64,000 nucleotides of DNA from Pedobacter soli (GTDB lineage Bacteria > Bacteroidota > Bacteroidia > Sphingobacteriales > Sphingobacteriaceae): positions 186,001-250,000 of the forward strand of contig NZ_FMZH01000002.1 of the NCBI RefSeq assembly GCF_900101435.1, in the 5' to 3' direction. Under the pieces are notes generated by a model, which did no database searches, was not told where the DNA came from, and saw only the letters and a list, made by a program, of their open reading frames with translations. Numbering within the stretch: position 1 is the stretch's first letter; each line of letters opens with the position of its first letter. Positions 18,692 through 27,494 of this stretch are shown piece after piece. The translations under genes were made by a program, and so were the position numbers.

Positions 18692-20017
18692 ATGAAGAAA
18701 ATTTACCTTCTAACTATTGTAGGTATATCATTAATGTTAGCAAGTTGCGGCCATGGAGGCCAAGGCGAACTGGTTGGTGCATATAACCGGAAATTTAAAA
18801 ACGATAGGATCCCGTTAGGAATGGTATATATTCCACCAGGGCATACGCCACTGGGAGGATCTGACGAGGATATCACTTTCTCTCAGAATGGGCCAAGCAG
18901 AATGGTAACCATTAGTGCATTCTTCATGGATCAGACCGAAATCTCAAATGCAGAATATCGTCAGTTTACCAACTGGGTGCGCGATTCTATTGCCATTGCC
19001 ATGATGGGTAACCCACAACAGTTTATGATGACACCCAAAGGAAATGCAGCGGCGGCTGTTGGTGGCGATAAATTTATCGATTGGAAAAAGGTTGGTCCAA
19101 ATGGTGCAAATATCTGGCGTAACAAGGGCAGAGGTGGTGCAGGTGCACAAGCTAGTCAGCTTGATGGTATGTATTATTCGGGCTTAGATGCCCTTCCAGG
19201 CAAGAAAGAATTTGATGTGCGTAAGTTTGAGTATACCTACGCTGAGTTAAATATGGAGAAAGCGGCACTAGGTCACAAAGATCCAAACAGCAAACGTCAG
19301 GATTATATAGACCGTTATACTGTTGCCATTTATCCTGATACCATGGTTTGGAAAACAGACTATTCTTATTCTCAGAACGATCCAATGGTTCGCGGTTATT
19401 ACAATCACCCCTCTTATGATGATTATCCGGTAGTTGGCGTAAGCTGGGAGCAGGCTAAGGCTTTCTCTCACTGGAGAACCAAATTGTATGATGGCGTAGC
19501 TACAGCACGTAAATTGCCTGTAGGATCGCGTTCTGATTACCGTTTACCAGCAGAAACGGAGTTCGAATATGCCGCAAGAGGCGGTAACACCAAAACCAAA
19601 TACCCTTGGGGCGGTCCGTACATCAGAAATACAAAAGGATGTTTACAAGCCAACTTTAAACCAGGTCGCGGCGATTACTCGAGCGATGGTGGTATTTATA
19701 CAGTTGGCGTGAAATCTTATTTTCCTAACGATTATGGCTTATACAACATGGCCGGAAACGTATCGGAATGGACCATAACCGCTTACAACAAGGGCGCAAG
19801 TCCGTTATTGCACGATTTGAACCCTAATTTTACTTACGATGCAGGTGCTGCAGACAGCAAATACAAAAAGCGTAAAGTAGTAAAAGGCGGTTCGTGGAAA
19901 GATACAGGTTACTTTTTACAGAATGCTGTAGCAACTTACGAATATCAGGATACCCAACGGTCGTACATTGGTTTCAGATGCGTTTCATCTTATCCAGGTA
20001 CCGATTTAAGACGTTAA
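18692..20017 (+). CDS. gldK: Type IX secretion system ring lipoprotein GldK
   Basis: 441 residues from ATG 18692; the frame extends to 18647 but only this start gives a proper lipoprotein signal, with lipobox ASC. The body is a formylglycine-generating-enzyme/sulfatase-modifying fold: GMVYIPPGHTPLGGSD, MDQTEISNAEYRQF, RLPAETEFEYAARGG and GLYNMAGNVSEW. In GldK/PorK this fold is structural, forming with GldN a ring attached to the outer membrane in the periplasm. It is the first gene of gldKLMN, with 40-base spacing to gldL. Confidence 0.95.
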   Translation: MKKIYLLTIVGISLMLASCGHGGQGELVGAYNRKFKNDRIPLGMVYIPPGHTPLGGSDEDITFSQNGPSRMVTISAFFMDQTEISNAEYRQFTNWVRDSIAIAMMGNPQQFMMTPKGNAAAAVGGDKFIDWKKVGPNGANIWRNKGRGGAGAQASQLDGMYYSGLDALPGKKEFDVRKFEYTYAELNMEKAALGHKDPNSKRQDYIDRYTVAIYPDTMVWKTDYSYSQNDPMVRGYYNHPSYDDYPVVGVSWEQAKAFSHWRTKLYDGVATARKLPVGSRSDYRLPAETEFEYAARGGNTKTKYPWGGPYIRNTKGCLQANFKPGRGDYSSDGGIYTVGVKSYFPNDYGLYNMAGNVSEWTITAYNKGASPLLHDLNPNFTYDAGAADSKYKKRKVVKGGSWKDTGYFLQNAVATYEYQDTQRSYIGFRCVSSYPGTDLRR

Positions 20018-20057
20018 ACCAAACAAACTAAAAACTAAAGAAAAACATCAAAATTTT

Positions 20058-20864
20058 ATGGCAGCAAAAAAACAACCAGGCTGGTTACACGTAGCGATTT
20101 CATGGGGAGCAAGTATTGTAATTATTGGAGCGTTATTTAAAATTCTACACATTGGTGGAATTGTAGGTAACTACATGATTGGGCTTGGTCTTGGCGTTGA
20201 GGCATTTCTGTTCTTTTTAACCGGTTTCTTCCCACCAGAACCAGAACCAGCATGGGAAAGAGTTTATCCGGAATTAAGAGCCGATTTTGATGGCGAATTA
20301 CCAAAAGCTTCTGCAAGACCGGTAGCCGCAGTAGGATCTTCGAACACTGCTGCTTTAGATAAAATGTTATCTGACGCTAAAATTGGTCCTGAATTGATTG
20401 AAAGCTTAGGTACAGGTTTACGTACGTTTGGTGATAAAGTAGCAACCATTTCAAATGTTGCAGATGCTTCTACTGCTACTAATGAGTTTACAGGTAAAGT
20501 TAAAACGGCATCAGCCGGATTTGATAGCTTAAGTGCCTCTTTCGAAAAAGCTACTGCGAATTTGAAAGCAATGGGCGAAAGCAATGTAGATTCGCAGGCT
20601 TATCACGATCAGGTGAATAACTTAGCTAAAAACTTATCGGCATTAAATGCTGTTTACGAATTGGAATTACAGGATTCGAGCGCGCATTTAAAATCGATGA
20701 ATAAATTCTATTCAAACTTATCATTAACCATGCAGAACTTTAACGAATCGATGGAAGATTCGAAACAGTTTAAAGAAGAGGTGAACAAGTTGGCTAAAAA
20801 CTTATCATCACTTAATGCAATTTATGGCAATATGTTATCGGCTATGAACAGCCCACGTGTATAA
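20058..20864 (+). CDS. gldL: Type IX secretion motor protein GldL
   Basis: 268 residues. Two transmembrane helices at about 13-31 and 35-57 flank a short loop with KILHIGG, and a long cytoplasmic region follows containing two similar coiled-coil segments, each with VNNLAKNLS/VNKLAKNLS followed by LNA.Y. GldL with GldM forms the proton-driven rotary motor of type IX secretion in the inner membrane; the Glu in the second helix (GVEAF) is the residue implicated in energy coupling in this family. Spacing to gldM is 41 bases. Confidence 0.95.
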   Translation: MAAKKQPGWLHVAISWGASIVIIGALFKILHIGGIVGNYMIGLGLGVEAFLFFLTGFFPPEPEPAWERVYPELRADFDGELPKASARPVAAVGSSNTAALDKMLSDAKIGPELIESLGTGLRTFGDKVATISNVADASTATNEFTGKVKTASAGFDSLSASFEKATANLKAMGESNVDSQAYHDQVNNLAKNLSALNAVYELELQDSSAHLKSMNKFYSNLSLTMQNFNESMEDSKQFKEEVNKLAKNLSSLNAIYGNMLSAMNSPRV

Positions 20865-20905
20865 TTTGTTTAGTTTTTAATTTTTAAAGAAAAGCTACAT
20901 CAAAC

Positions 20906-22438
20906 ATGGCAGGCGGAAAAGAAACAACAAGGCAGCGGATGATCAATATCATGTATTTGGTATTGTTGGCCATGCTTGCCTTAAACGTATCAGATACCAT
21001 TTTAGATGCATTCAAAAATATCAATGATAGTTTGGATACTTCTAAAAATAACGTAAATACCAGCATCAACCAGTTATTTTCTGCTTTCGAAAACTCGAAA
21101 CTGAAAGAGGAGCCGGCCCGTGCACAGCCTATTTACGAAAAGGCTCAGCAAGCTAAGGCAGCTGCCGATGAGTTGAATAACTACATTGATGGTATTAAAA
21201 AACAATTTACACAGGCAGGCGATGGAATTGATCCTGAAACCGGCGACCTGGTAAACAGATCAAATCAGGATATTGCGCAAAATATCATGATTAATAAAAA
21301 AGAGGCTGATAAATTAAAAGCCAAGATTAATGCTACACGCGAAAAATTAATCTCTTTATTAGATCCTGCAGACAGAGCAAATGTTTCATTTTCTTTGGAA
21401 GCTAAAGATCCTGAAAGAAAAAGAAAGGGAAACTGGCAGGAAACTTATTTTGGTGAAGGTACGCCTTTAACCGCGGCAATGACGGTTTTAACCAAATTGC
21501 AGGCAGATACCAAAAATGCTGAAGCAGAAGTGGTGAAAAAGTTATTCGGTAACATGGATAAAGCACAGGTAAACCTGGATCAGTTTGCAGCAGTTGCGGT
21601 AGCACCTACTTCATACGTAATTCAAGGTCAACCTTATACTGCCGAAGTATTTTTAACTGCAAGCGATTCGAGATCAACTCCTGATATTACGGTAAACGGA
21701 AATAAACTTTCGATCAAAGATGGTAAAGGAACGTATACCGGCGGAACAGGTAGTGTTGGTCAGTTTACCTGGGTAGGTACTATTCGCGTTCGTCAAACTG
21801 ATGGTACTGTAAAAGAATACAAAACACAACCACAATCTTATCAGGTGGCAAAACCATCAGCATCGGTTGCATCAACCAAATTGAATGTAATTTATGCAGG
21901 TATCCCGAATCCATTTACGGTTTCGGCAGCAGGTTTTCCATTAGAGAGTATTAAAGCCTCTATTTCTGGTGGATCAATGTCGGGTAGCAACGGAAATTAT
22001 AATGTTAACGTACCAGGTAGCCTTGTAGGTTCAGAGGTATCTGTTAATGTATCAGCTAACAACGCTGGCAAAACAGTGAGTTTAGGCTCGCAAAAATTCA
22101 GGGTTAAAGGTATTCCAACTCCTGTTGCTAAAGTTGGTGGCCGTGCAGGTGGCGATGTGGCCTCAGTACAGTTAAAAAGCGAAACCGAAATTGAAGCCGA
22201 TTTGGATGATTTCCCTTTCGATGTTAAGTTTAAGATACAGCGTTATAAAGTAACCATTATTAAACCACGTTCGGATGCGGTTACAATTGCCGCTAGTGGT
22301 GGCAGTTTTGCTGGTGCCGTAAAAGGTGCTATTAATTCGGTTACTCCTGGTACAAGAGTATTTTTTGAAGATATTGTTTCTATAGGCCCTGATGGTCGTC
22401 AGAAAATTTTACCTTCATTAGCATTTAGTGTTAAATAA
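20906..22438 (+). CDS. gldM: Type IX secretion motor shaft protein GldM
   Basis: 510 residues. The N-terminal sequence AGGKETTRQRMINIMYLVLLAM contains a single membrane helix near 12-32. The periplasmic part begins with a helical bundle (about 40-220) and continues with Ig-like domains rich in Gly, Ser and Thr to residue 510. GldM dimers run from the motor GldL to the GldK/GldN ring and transmit rotation. Length and the conserved start are as in characterised GldM/PorM. It is followed 7 bases later by gldN. Confidence 0.95.
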   Translation: MAGGKETTRQRMINIMYLVLLAMLALNVSDTILDAFKNINDSLDTSKNNVNTSINQLFSAFENSKLKEEPARAQPIYEKAQQAKAAADELNNYIDGIKKQFTQAGDGIDPETGDLVNRSNQDIAQNIMINKKEADKLKAKINATREKLISLLDPADRANVSFSLEAKDPERKRKGNWQETYFGEGTPLTAAMTVLTKLQADTKNAEAEVVKKLFGNMDKAQVNLDQFAAVAVAPTSYVIQGQPYTAEVFLTASDSRSTPDITVNGNKLSIKDGKGTYTGGTGSVGQFTWVGTIRVRQTDGTVKEYKTQPQSYQVAKPSASVASTKLNVIYAGIPNPFTVSAAGFPLESIKASISGGSMSGSNGNYNVNVPGSLVGSEVSVNVSANNAGKTVSLGSQKFRVKGIPTPVAKVGGRAGGDVASVQLKSETEIEADLDDFPFDVKFKIQRYKVTIIKPRSDAVTIAASGGSFAGAVKGAINSVTPGTRVFFEDIVSIGPDGRQKILPSLAFSVK

Positions 22439-22445
22439 GAAGAAG

Positions 22446-23357
22446 ATGAAAAGGATTTTAAGTATTGCTGTTTTAGTGTTGTTAACTGCGTTTGCTTTTG
22501 CACAGAAAAAGCCGACTAAGTTAGCACCCAAAAAGCCTGCACCTGTTGCGGCTGCTCCTGTAGTAGATACGGTGAAAGCTCCGGTTAAAACAGTGAAGAA
22601 AAAACTTAAGGTACCACCAAAAGATGGTTTCTATGCCCGTAAGGATATTGATAGTACCGAAATGGTGCCTTTGGCCGATGTGAGGGAGGAAGATGTGTTT
22701 TACGCAAAACGGATCTGGAGAGAAATCGACTTGCGTGATACGGTTAACTCACCTTTAAGATCGCCAAAATCAAGATTAATTGATGTATTGGTATCTGCCA
22801 TTAAAACCGGCGAATTAACCGCTTATTCGCCAATTGATAGTGCTTTGAATGAGGATGATGCATTTAACAACCCAATGACTCCTGATTCAGCTGCAAAATC
22901 GGCTTTAGGAACAGCTGAGGTTTCGAACAATAAAACAGGTACCGTTACTACTGTGGTGAACGATTTTAACCCTGATTTGTTTTTAAAATTCAGAATCAAA
23001 GAAGACTGGATTTTCGATACCAAGCGTTCTATTTTCGAACCGCGTATTGTAGGTATAGCACCTTTAAAATTCAACGAGGTTTCTAAACAATGGCAACCTG
23101 TATTCTGGGTCTATTACACAGAAGCTAGAGAGCTGTTAACCAAAAAACGTTTAATTAACACCAATAACGATGCTTCTAACTTAAGTTTCGACGATTTCTT
23201 TATCCGTCGTTTATTTAGCAGCTATATTGTTAAAGAATCAAACCCTGGTGATAACAAAATCAGAGATATCATTACTGATCCAAGAGAAAGACTTTACGAA
23301 TCGGAAAGGATTAAAAAATCTGTTCTTGATTACGAACAAGGTCTTTGGGAATACTAA
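22446..23357 (+). CDS. gldN: Type IX secretion ring protein GldN
   Basis: 303 residues from ATG 22446; a GTG at 22428 inside gldM is open too but the ATG gives the better signal peptide (KRILSIAVLVLLTAFAFAQ). A Lys/Pro/Ala-rich linker follows, then the conserved GldN region: DVREEDVFYAKRIWREIDLRD, the central LFLKFRIKEDWIFD-like block and FDDFFIRRLFSSYI. It associates with GldK to form the periplasmic ring. It is the last gene of the operon and is followed by a strong terminator. Confidence 0.95.
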   Translation: MKRILSIAVLVLLTAFAFAQKKPTKLAPKKPAPVAAAPVVDTVKAPVKTVKKKLKVPPKDGFYARKDIDSTEMVPLADVREEDVFYAKRIWREIDLRDTVNSPLRSPKSRLIDVLVSAIKTGELTAYSPIDSALNEDDAFNNPMTPDSAAKSALGTAEVSNNKTGTVTTVVNDFNPDLFLKFRIKEDWIFDTKRSIFEPRIVGIAPLKFNEVSKQWQPVFWVYYTEARELLTKKRLINTNNDASNLSFDDFFIRRLFSSYIVKESNPGDNKIRDIITDPRERLYESERIKKSVLDYEQGLWEY

Positions 23358-23364
23358 GCATGCA

Positions 23365-23392
23365 AAAGGCTCTGATGAAAATCAGAGCCTTT
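23365..23392 (+). terminator. Terminator of the gldKLMN operon
   Basis: Perfect 12-bp stem aaaggctctgat / atcagagccttt with loop gaaa, followed by a T-rich run. It starts 8 bases after the gldN stop. Confidence 0.92.
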
Positions 23393-23406
23393 TTGTTTTT
23401 TGTTAC

Positions 23407-23470
23407 CGTCATCCTGATCCGATAGCTATCGGATTTCTGCCCGGCCGGTCAGACGGGTATTTCAGGGTCT
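23407..23470 (+). repeat. 64-bp dispersed repeat, copy A
   Basis: Nearly identical (about four mismatches in 64) to the reverse complement of 42939-43002. It contains the 18-bp palindrome atccgatagctatcggat at 23417-23434, which also occurs at 62071-62088. No coding potential is seen. Confidence 0.88.
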
Positions 23471-23505
23471 CTCAATAATAATTAATGAACCTTACCCATA
23501 ACAAA

Positions 23506-23537
23506 AAGAGCGATAACCTACACCGGTTACCGCTCTT
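23506..23537 (-). terminator. Terminator after the nuclease gene
   Basis: Stem aagagcgataacc / ggttaccgctctt with one mismatch and a 6-base loop, 19 bases beyond the nuclease stop at 23556; on the minus strand the distal arm runs into TTTTTG. Confidence 0.75.
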
Positions 23538-23555
23538 CTTATTAAATTCAACCTA

Positions 23556-24926
23556 TTACTGGTTATCCGTAACGGCTTCAATTGCATTTTGTACTGCTAC
23601 CGGTACATTTGATAAAAGATCGTAACCTGTTGCAGATTCTATTGCATTAACTGTGGTGCGGTAAGTTTTCCAATTGGTATTTAAACCGTTTGTATTGGGC
23701 ATGTTTACCGTAATTACTCTGGTAGATGAAGTTACACGGCTTAAATCGTTATTTCCATTAGGCAATACTACAATTACTTTCCAGGTATTAGAAGGAACAT
23801 TTATACGGCCATTATCAATGGTATAGGTAATGCCTCCGTTACTTCCGGTACCGCCCGAACCATAAGAACCACAAATCACATAAACTTCATTACCTGCAGT
23901 TACCAGTGAGCGGGTGTAATTTTCAAGATCAGCCCATGGTCCCTGGTTATTATTGGGCGCTTGTGGCATCATATTGCTCATTAAGAAGGTAGAAGAATTT
24001 GCAGCAACCGAAGCGGTTCTATCAGCCGATGGGCAATTGTGACCACGATCAAAACCTGAGCCTGAGTAGCTGCTGCTCGATACCTGGTACCAGCCTGAAG
24101 GTAATGTACTGTCTGATCTGAAATCATCCTGGCGTGGGGTAGAACCTAAATCGGCCGAACCAATGTGCCAGCTTACCCAATTTGGTGTACCTCTGCTTTT
24201 GCTGTAAGAACTGCTGTAATAAGTACGCTCCATCAGGTAATTTTCAGGATAAGTAATACTGGCAACAGCATTACTCGGATTGCCCATTAAAAGGTGACTA
24301 TCATCACCAGGTGTAGTTGGCGGGGTGGTTGTTCCGTCGCCAGTTGAAATACTGAAATCATCGATGTTAATACGGGCGGTGCCACCACTGATTTTGCGGA
24401 TCTGGAAACGTACATTTCCTGAAATGGCGGTGTTAAAGGTAGCGGTTGTTAAGCTTGTGGAACTACTGGTAATGGTGCTACCCGATTGTTGCCAGCTCGA
24501 ACCACCATTGGTAGAGTACCAGAGTTGCCAGGTACTGTTTGCATCGGTACCGTATTTGGCGTGAGCAATGGTTACTACGTCGGCTCCGTTTACATCAAAA
24601 TTCATGCTTACAATACCTGTGTTGCGGATCCGTACCGATTGGCTACCATTTTTGGCATCTGCGGCGAGGTTTCCAATAAGGGCATCGTTAAGGCTCCAGC
24701 TTCCGCTGCTTAAAGTTACCGAGGCAGTGGCATAACTTCCTTTGCTTCCCGATTCGAAAGTTTCCGGAAAACCTGCGGTTACAGTCTGTACACTTGCAGT
24801 AGCCGCTTTAGTGTTTATTTTTTGTTCAAAAGTGCTGCTTTCGGGTGTCAGCTGATTTTCTTTTTTACAGGCCGACAGGCCCAGGCATAGCATTGCCAGT
24901 AAGCTTAATTTTTTTAATGCTTTCAT
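23556..24926 (-). CDS. Exported DNA/RNA non-specific endonuclease (NucA type) with N-terminal beta domain
   Basis: 456 residues. A lipoprotein signal with lipobox SAC (Cys20) is followed by a beta-sandwich domain (about 50-195) of the kind found next to hydrolases in Bacteroidota, then the beta-beta-alpha-metal nuclease domain (about 205-450). The active-site motif DRGH is at 293-296 with His296 as general base. Asn327 in NNNQGPW fits the Mg ligand and Glu335 in WADLEN the second acidic residue. No type IX C-terminal sorting domain is visible. The gene lies 36 bases after a NuiA-like inhibitor gene on the same strand, suggesting an operon. It would degrade extracellular or periplasmic DNA and RNA. 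Confidence 0.92.
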   Translation of the reverse strand: MKALKKLSLLAMLCLGLSACKKENQLTPESSTFEQKINTKAATASVQTVTAGFPETFESGSKGSYATASVTLSSGSWSLNDALIGNLAADAKNGSQSVRIRNTGIVSMNFDVNGADVVTIAHAKYGTDANSTWQLWYSTNGGSSWQQSGSTITSSSTSLTTATFNTAISGNVRFQIRKISGGTARINIDDFSISTGDGTTTPPTTPGDDSHLLMGNPSNAVASITYPENYLMERTYYSSSYSKSRGTPNWVSWHIGSADLGSTPRQDDFRSDSTLPSGWYQVSSSSYSGSGFDRGHNCPSADRTASVAANSSTFLMSNMMPQAPNNNQGPWADLENYTRSLVTAGNEVYVICGSYGSGGTGSNGGITYTIDNGRINVPSNTWKVIVVLPNGNNDLSRVTSSTRVITVNMPNTNGLNTNWKTYRTTVNAIESATGYDLLSNVPVAVQNAIEAVTDNQ

Positions 24927-24962
24927 GTGTAATTTTGGGATTATTTAGTGGATGGGATTAAT

Positions 24963-25361
24963 TTAAGTCTCTACAGCAAAAGTTTCGATCGCTAAACAGC
25001 TACCATCAGGCAGGTAACCCGTAATAATTATTGGAACCTTGCTACTGCCTTCTACACGTGTAACTTGTATATCGGATAGATTTTGCCTGATGAAGTTGTG
25101 TAACTCCGTTATTTTTCGTGCATTTTCTACCATTGGCGCATCAGCTGCATCTACCTTGGAGGTAATGTGGTTAAAAAAGGCTGATTGGTCTACTTGTTTT
25201 AAATTGGATAAGGCAGATTGGTAGCGGGAGGCTATTTCTTGCTGTAATGCAGCCGAGGGAATTTTGCCCCAATCAGACACCTTAAAGGGACTTTCCGATT
25301 CGCTAAAATACAGTACGCCTAATAAAAGTTTGGTAATTGTGGTTAGGATGTTGTTACTCAT
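24963..25361 (-). CDS. NuiA-like inhibitor of the NucA-type nuclease
   Basis: 132 residues with no signal peptide, so probably cytoplasmic. The sequence resembles cyanobacterial NuiA: a first helix, then YFSESESPF (17-26), a helical centre with FFNHI, and a C-terminal sheet ending VET. In the Anabaena complex, as I recall it, the C-terminal Thr and a Glu of the SESE-like loop enter the nuclease active site; both features are kept here (Thr132; Glu21/Glu23). The gene is immediately upstream of the nuclease gene and in the same direction, which supports a toxin-immunity type pairing that protects the producer before export. The assignment rests on pattern recognition, not on a search. Confidence 0.8.
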   Translation of the reverse strand: MSNNILTTITKLLLGVLYFSESESPFKVSDWGKIPSAALQQEIASRYQSALSNLKQVDQSAFFNHITSKVDAADAPMVENARKITELHNFIRQNLSDIQVTRVEGSSKVPIIITGYLPDGSCLAIETFAVET

Positions 25362-25493
25362 GTAAATAGGGATGGATGTTTACTTGTATTAACAACCCTA
25401 AATTATTGAGAAAATAGTTAAGCTTTACGCAATCCAGATTAATTTAGTGTTAATCTTTTTACGATCATGTCTGTTGTGGTTTACATTATGGAT

Positions 25494-27296
25494 TTAGACC
25501 TCTTTAAAGTGGCTCAACAAAGTTTGCACCTGCTTTTTGTTTAGTACTTCTGCAAGTTGTTTCTCGGTAGCTTCTTTAATCTTTTTCACCGATTTAAAAT
25601 GCGTAAGTAATTTATCGGCAGTGGTTTTACCAATACCTTCAATTTGCTCTAACTCGGTTTTGAGCGTACCCTGGTCGCGTTTTTTACGGTGGAAGGTAAT
25701 CCCAAATCTGTGGGCTTCATCACGCAGCTGCTGAATTACTTTTAAGGTTTCTGATTTTTTATCCAGGTAGAGTGGAAATGAATCGCCCGGATAGAATAAT
25801 TCTTCCAGGCGTTTGGCAATACCGATAACGGTTACCCGTTTTTCTATCCCCAATTGTTTTAAACTCTTCATTGCCGATGAAAGCTGACCCTTACCGCCGT
25901 CAATGATGATGAGTTGGGGCAAAGTCTGGTTTTCATCCAGCATGCGCCTGTAACGACGGAAAACGGCTTCCTCCATGGTGGCAAAATCGTTGGGCCCTTC
26001 TACCGTTTTAACGTTAAAGTGCCTGTAATCTTTTTTCGATGGTTTGGCATCCTTAAATACCACAATGGCCGAAACCGGATATTTGCCCTGGAAATTGGAG
26101 TTATCGAAACATTCGATATGCTTGGGCAGCTGCGTTAAGCGCAGGTCCTTTTGCATGGTGGTTAAAATGCGGTCGGTACGTAAATCAGGGTTTAGCTTTT
26201 CGTACTGGTTTAACTTTTCCTTTTTAAAGAAAAGCACATTCTTTTGCGAAAGCTCTAGAAGCTTTTTCTTTTCTCCCAGTTTCGGTACTGTAAAACGCAG
26301 GCTTTCATCTTCCAGCGAAGGTTCGAATGGAACAATAATTTCTTTCGAAGTGCTGTTAAACTTGCTTCTGAAATCAAGCATGGCGAGGGTCATGATTTCG
26401 TCGTCGCTTTCATCCAGTTGCTTTTTAACCTCAATGGTTTGCGTCTGGATAATGGTACCGTTCATTACCTTCAGGTAGTTCACAAAAGCATAGCGCTCAT
26501 CTGATGCGATGCTCACCACATCCACATTGGTGATGGCACTGTTTACTACGGTCGATTTGCTTTGATATTTTTCTAAAACCTCTAATCTGCGGGCATATTG
26601 ATGCGCCAGTTCAAAGTTTAAGTCTTCGGCTGCCGTTTTTATCGTCGATTTCACCTCACGGATTACGTTGCCGATCTTGCCATTGAGGATTTCCTTAATT
26701 TCTGCAATGTTTTTATCGTAATCGCTTTCAGTCTGGTATGCCTGGCAAGGTCCTTTGCAGTTGCCAATCTGATATTCAAGGCAAACTTTAAATTTCCCTT
26801 CAGCAATATTTTTATCGTTTAATGGCAGATTGCAGGTGCGTAAAGCATAGGTTTCCTTAATCAGGTCCAATATCGTGTGCATCATGCCTATTGAACCGTA
26901 GGGGCCAAAATAGGTCGAACCATCTTTAATTACTTTTCTGGTCCAGTAAATGCGAGGGTAGTGCTCATTTTTAACAATAATCCACGGATAGGTTTTATCA
27001 TCCTTTAAATTAATGTTGAATTTGGGTTGGTGCTTTTTAATTAAGCTGTTTTCGAGCAGCCAGGCATCAATTTCGGTATCAACAATGGTAAAGGTAATTT
27101 TTCTGATCTTCGAAACCAATACCCGGGTTTTGCCGTTAAACTGATTTTTATCGCTGTTAAAATAAGAGCCCACCCGATTGCGCAGGTCTTTCGCCTTTCC
27201 AATGTACATTAACTTGCCATCGGCATCCCAATATTGGTACACACCCGGTTTATGCGGTATAGCGGTTAATGCTGTTTTATGGTCGAAACTGCTCAT
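25494..27296 (-). CDS. uvrC: Excinuclease ABC subunit C
   Basis: 600 residues. GIY-YIG nuclease domain at 12-95 (PGVYQYWDADGKLMYIGKAKDLRNRV), a Cys pair region CLEYQIGNCKGPC, UVR motif near 200-235, the RNase H-like 5' nuclease domain with ECFDNSNFQG and IIDGGKGQ, and terminal helix-hairpin-helix repeats (IEGIGKTTADKLL). It makes both incisions in nucleotide excision repair with UvrA and UvrB. Length is normal; it stands alone on the minus strand. Confidence 0.97.
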   Translation of the reverse strand: MSSFDHKTALTAIPHKPGVYQYWDADGKLMYIGKAKDLRNRVGSYFNSDKNQFNGKTRVLVSKIRKITFTIVDTEIDAWLLENSLIKKHQPKFNINLKDDKTYPWIIVKNEHYPRIYWTRKVIKDGSTYFGPYGSIGMMHTILDLIKETYALRTCNLPLNDKNIAEGKFKVCLEYQIGNCKGPCQAYQTESDYDKNIAEIKEILNGKIGNVIREVKSTIKTAAEDLNFELAHQYARRLEVLEKYQSKSTVVNSAITNVDVVSIASDERYAFVNYLKVMNGTIIQTQTIEVKKQLDESDDEIMTLAMLDFRSKFNSTSKEIIVPFEPSLEDESLRFTVPKLGEKKKLLELSQKNVLFFKKEKLNQYEKLNPDLRTDRILTTMQKDLRLTQLPKHIECFDNSNFQGKYPVSAIVVFKDAKPSKKDYRHFNVKTVEGPNDFATMEEAVFRRYRRMLDENQTLPQLIIIDGGKGQLSSAMKSLKQLGIEKRVTVIGIAKRLEELFYPGDSFPLYLDKKSETLKVIQQLRDEAHRFGITFHRKKRDQGTLKTELEQIEGIGKTTADKLLTHFKSVKKIKEATEKQLAEVLNKKQVQTLLSHFKEV

Positions 27297-27372
27297 TAAT
27301 TACAAAAATAAGATTCAAAAAGGGAAATCCTTATCTAAACGGATAATGATTTAATGTTGTTTAAAAGAATTT

Positions 27373-27488
27373 GGGCGTGCCCCTAAGCTGCGCAAAGGGT
27401 CAGGCTATCCGTTACAATCTTTTGTTACCCTCCGCTTCGCTTCAGGCACAACAAAAGGATTTTCACTGCTATCCTTCACGCAATCGCA
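27373..27488. repeat. Intergenic repeat element with internal hairpin
   Basis: GC-rich stretch starting gggcgtgcccctaagc and ending near ttcacgcaatcgc, with arms cttttgtt (27419-27426) and aacaaaag (27450-27457). I recall very similar elements scattered in Sphingobacteriaceae genomes, but I cannot confirm copy number. The region 61990-62088 has the same general style (GGGC..TTTTCACT). Confidence 0.55.
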
Positions 27489-27494
27489 AGTGTA

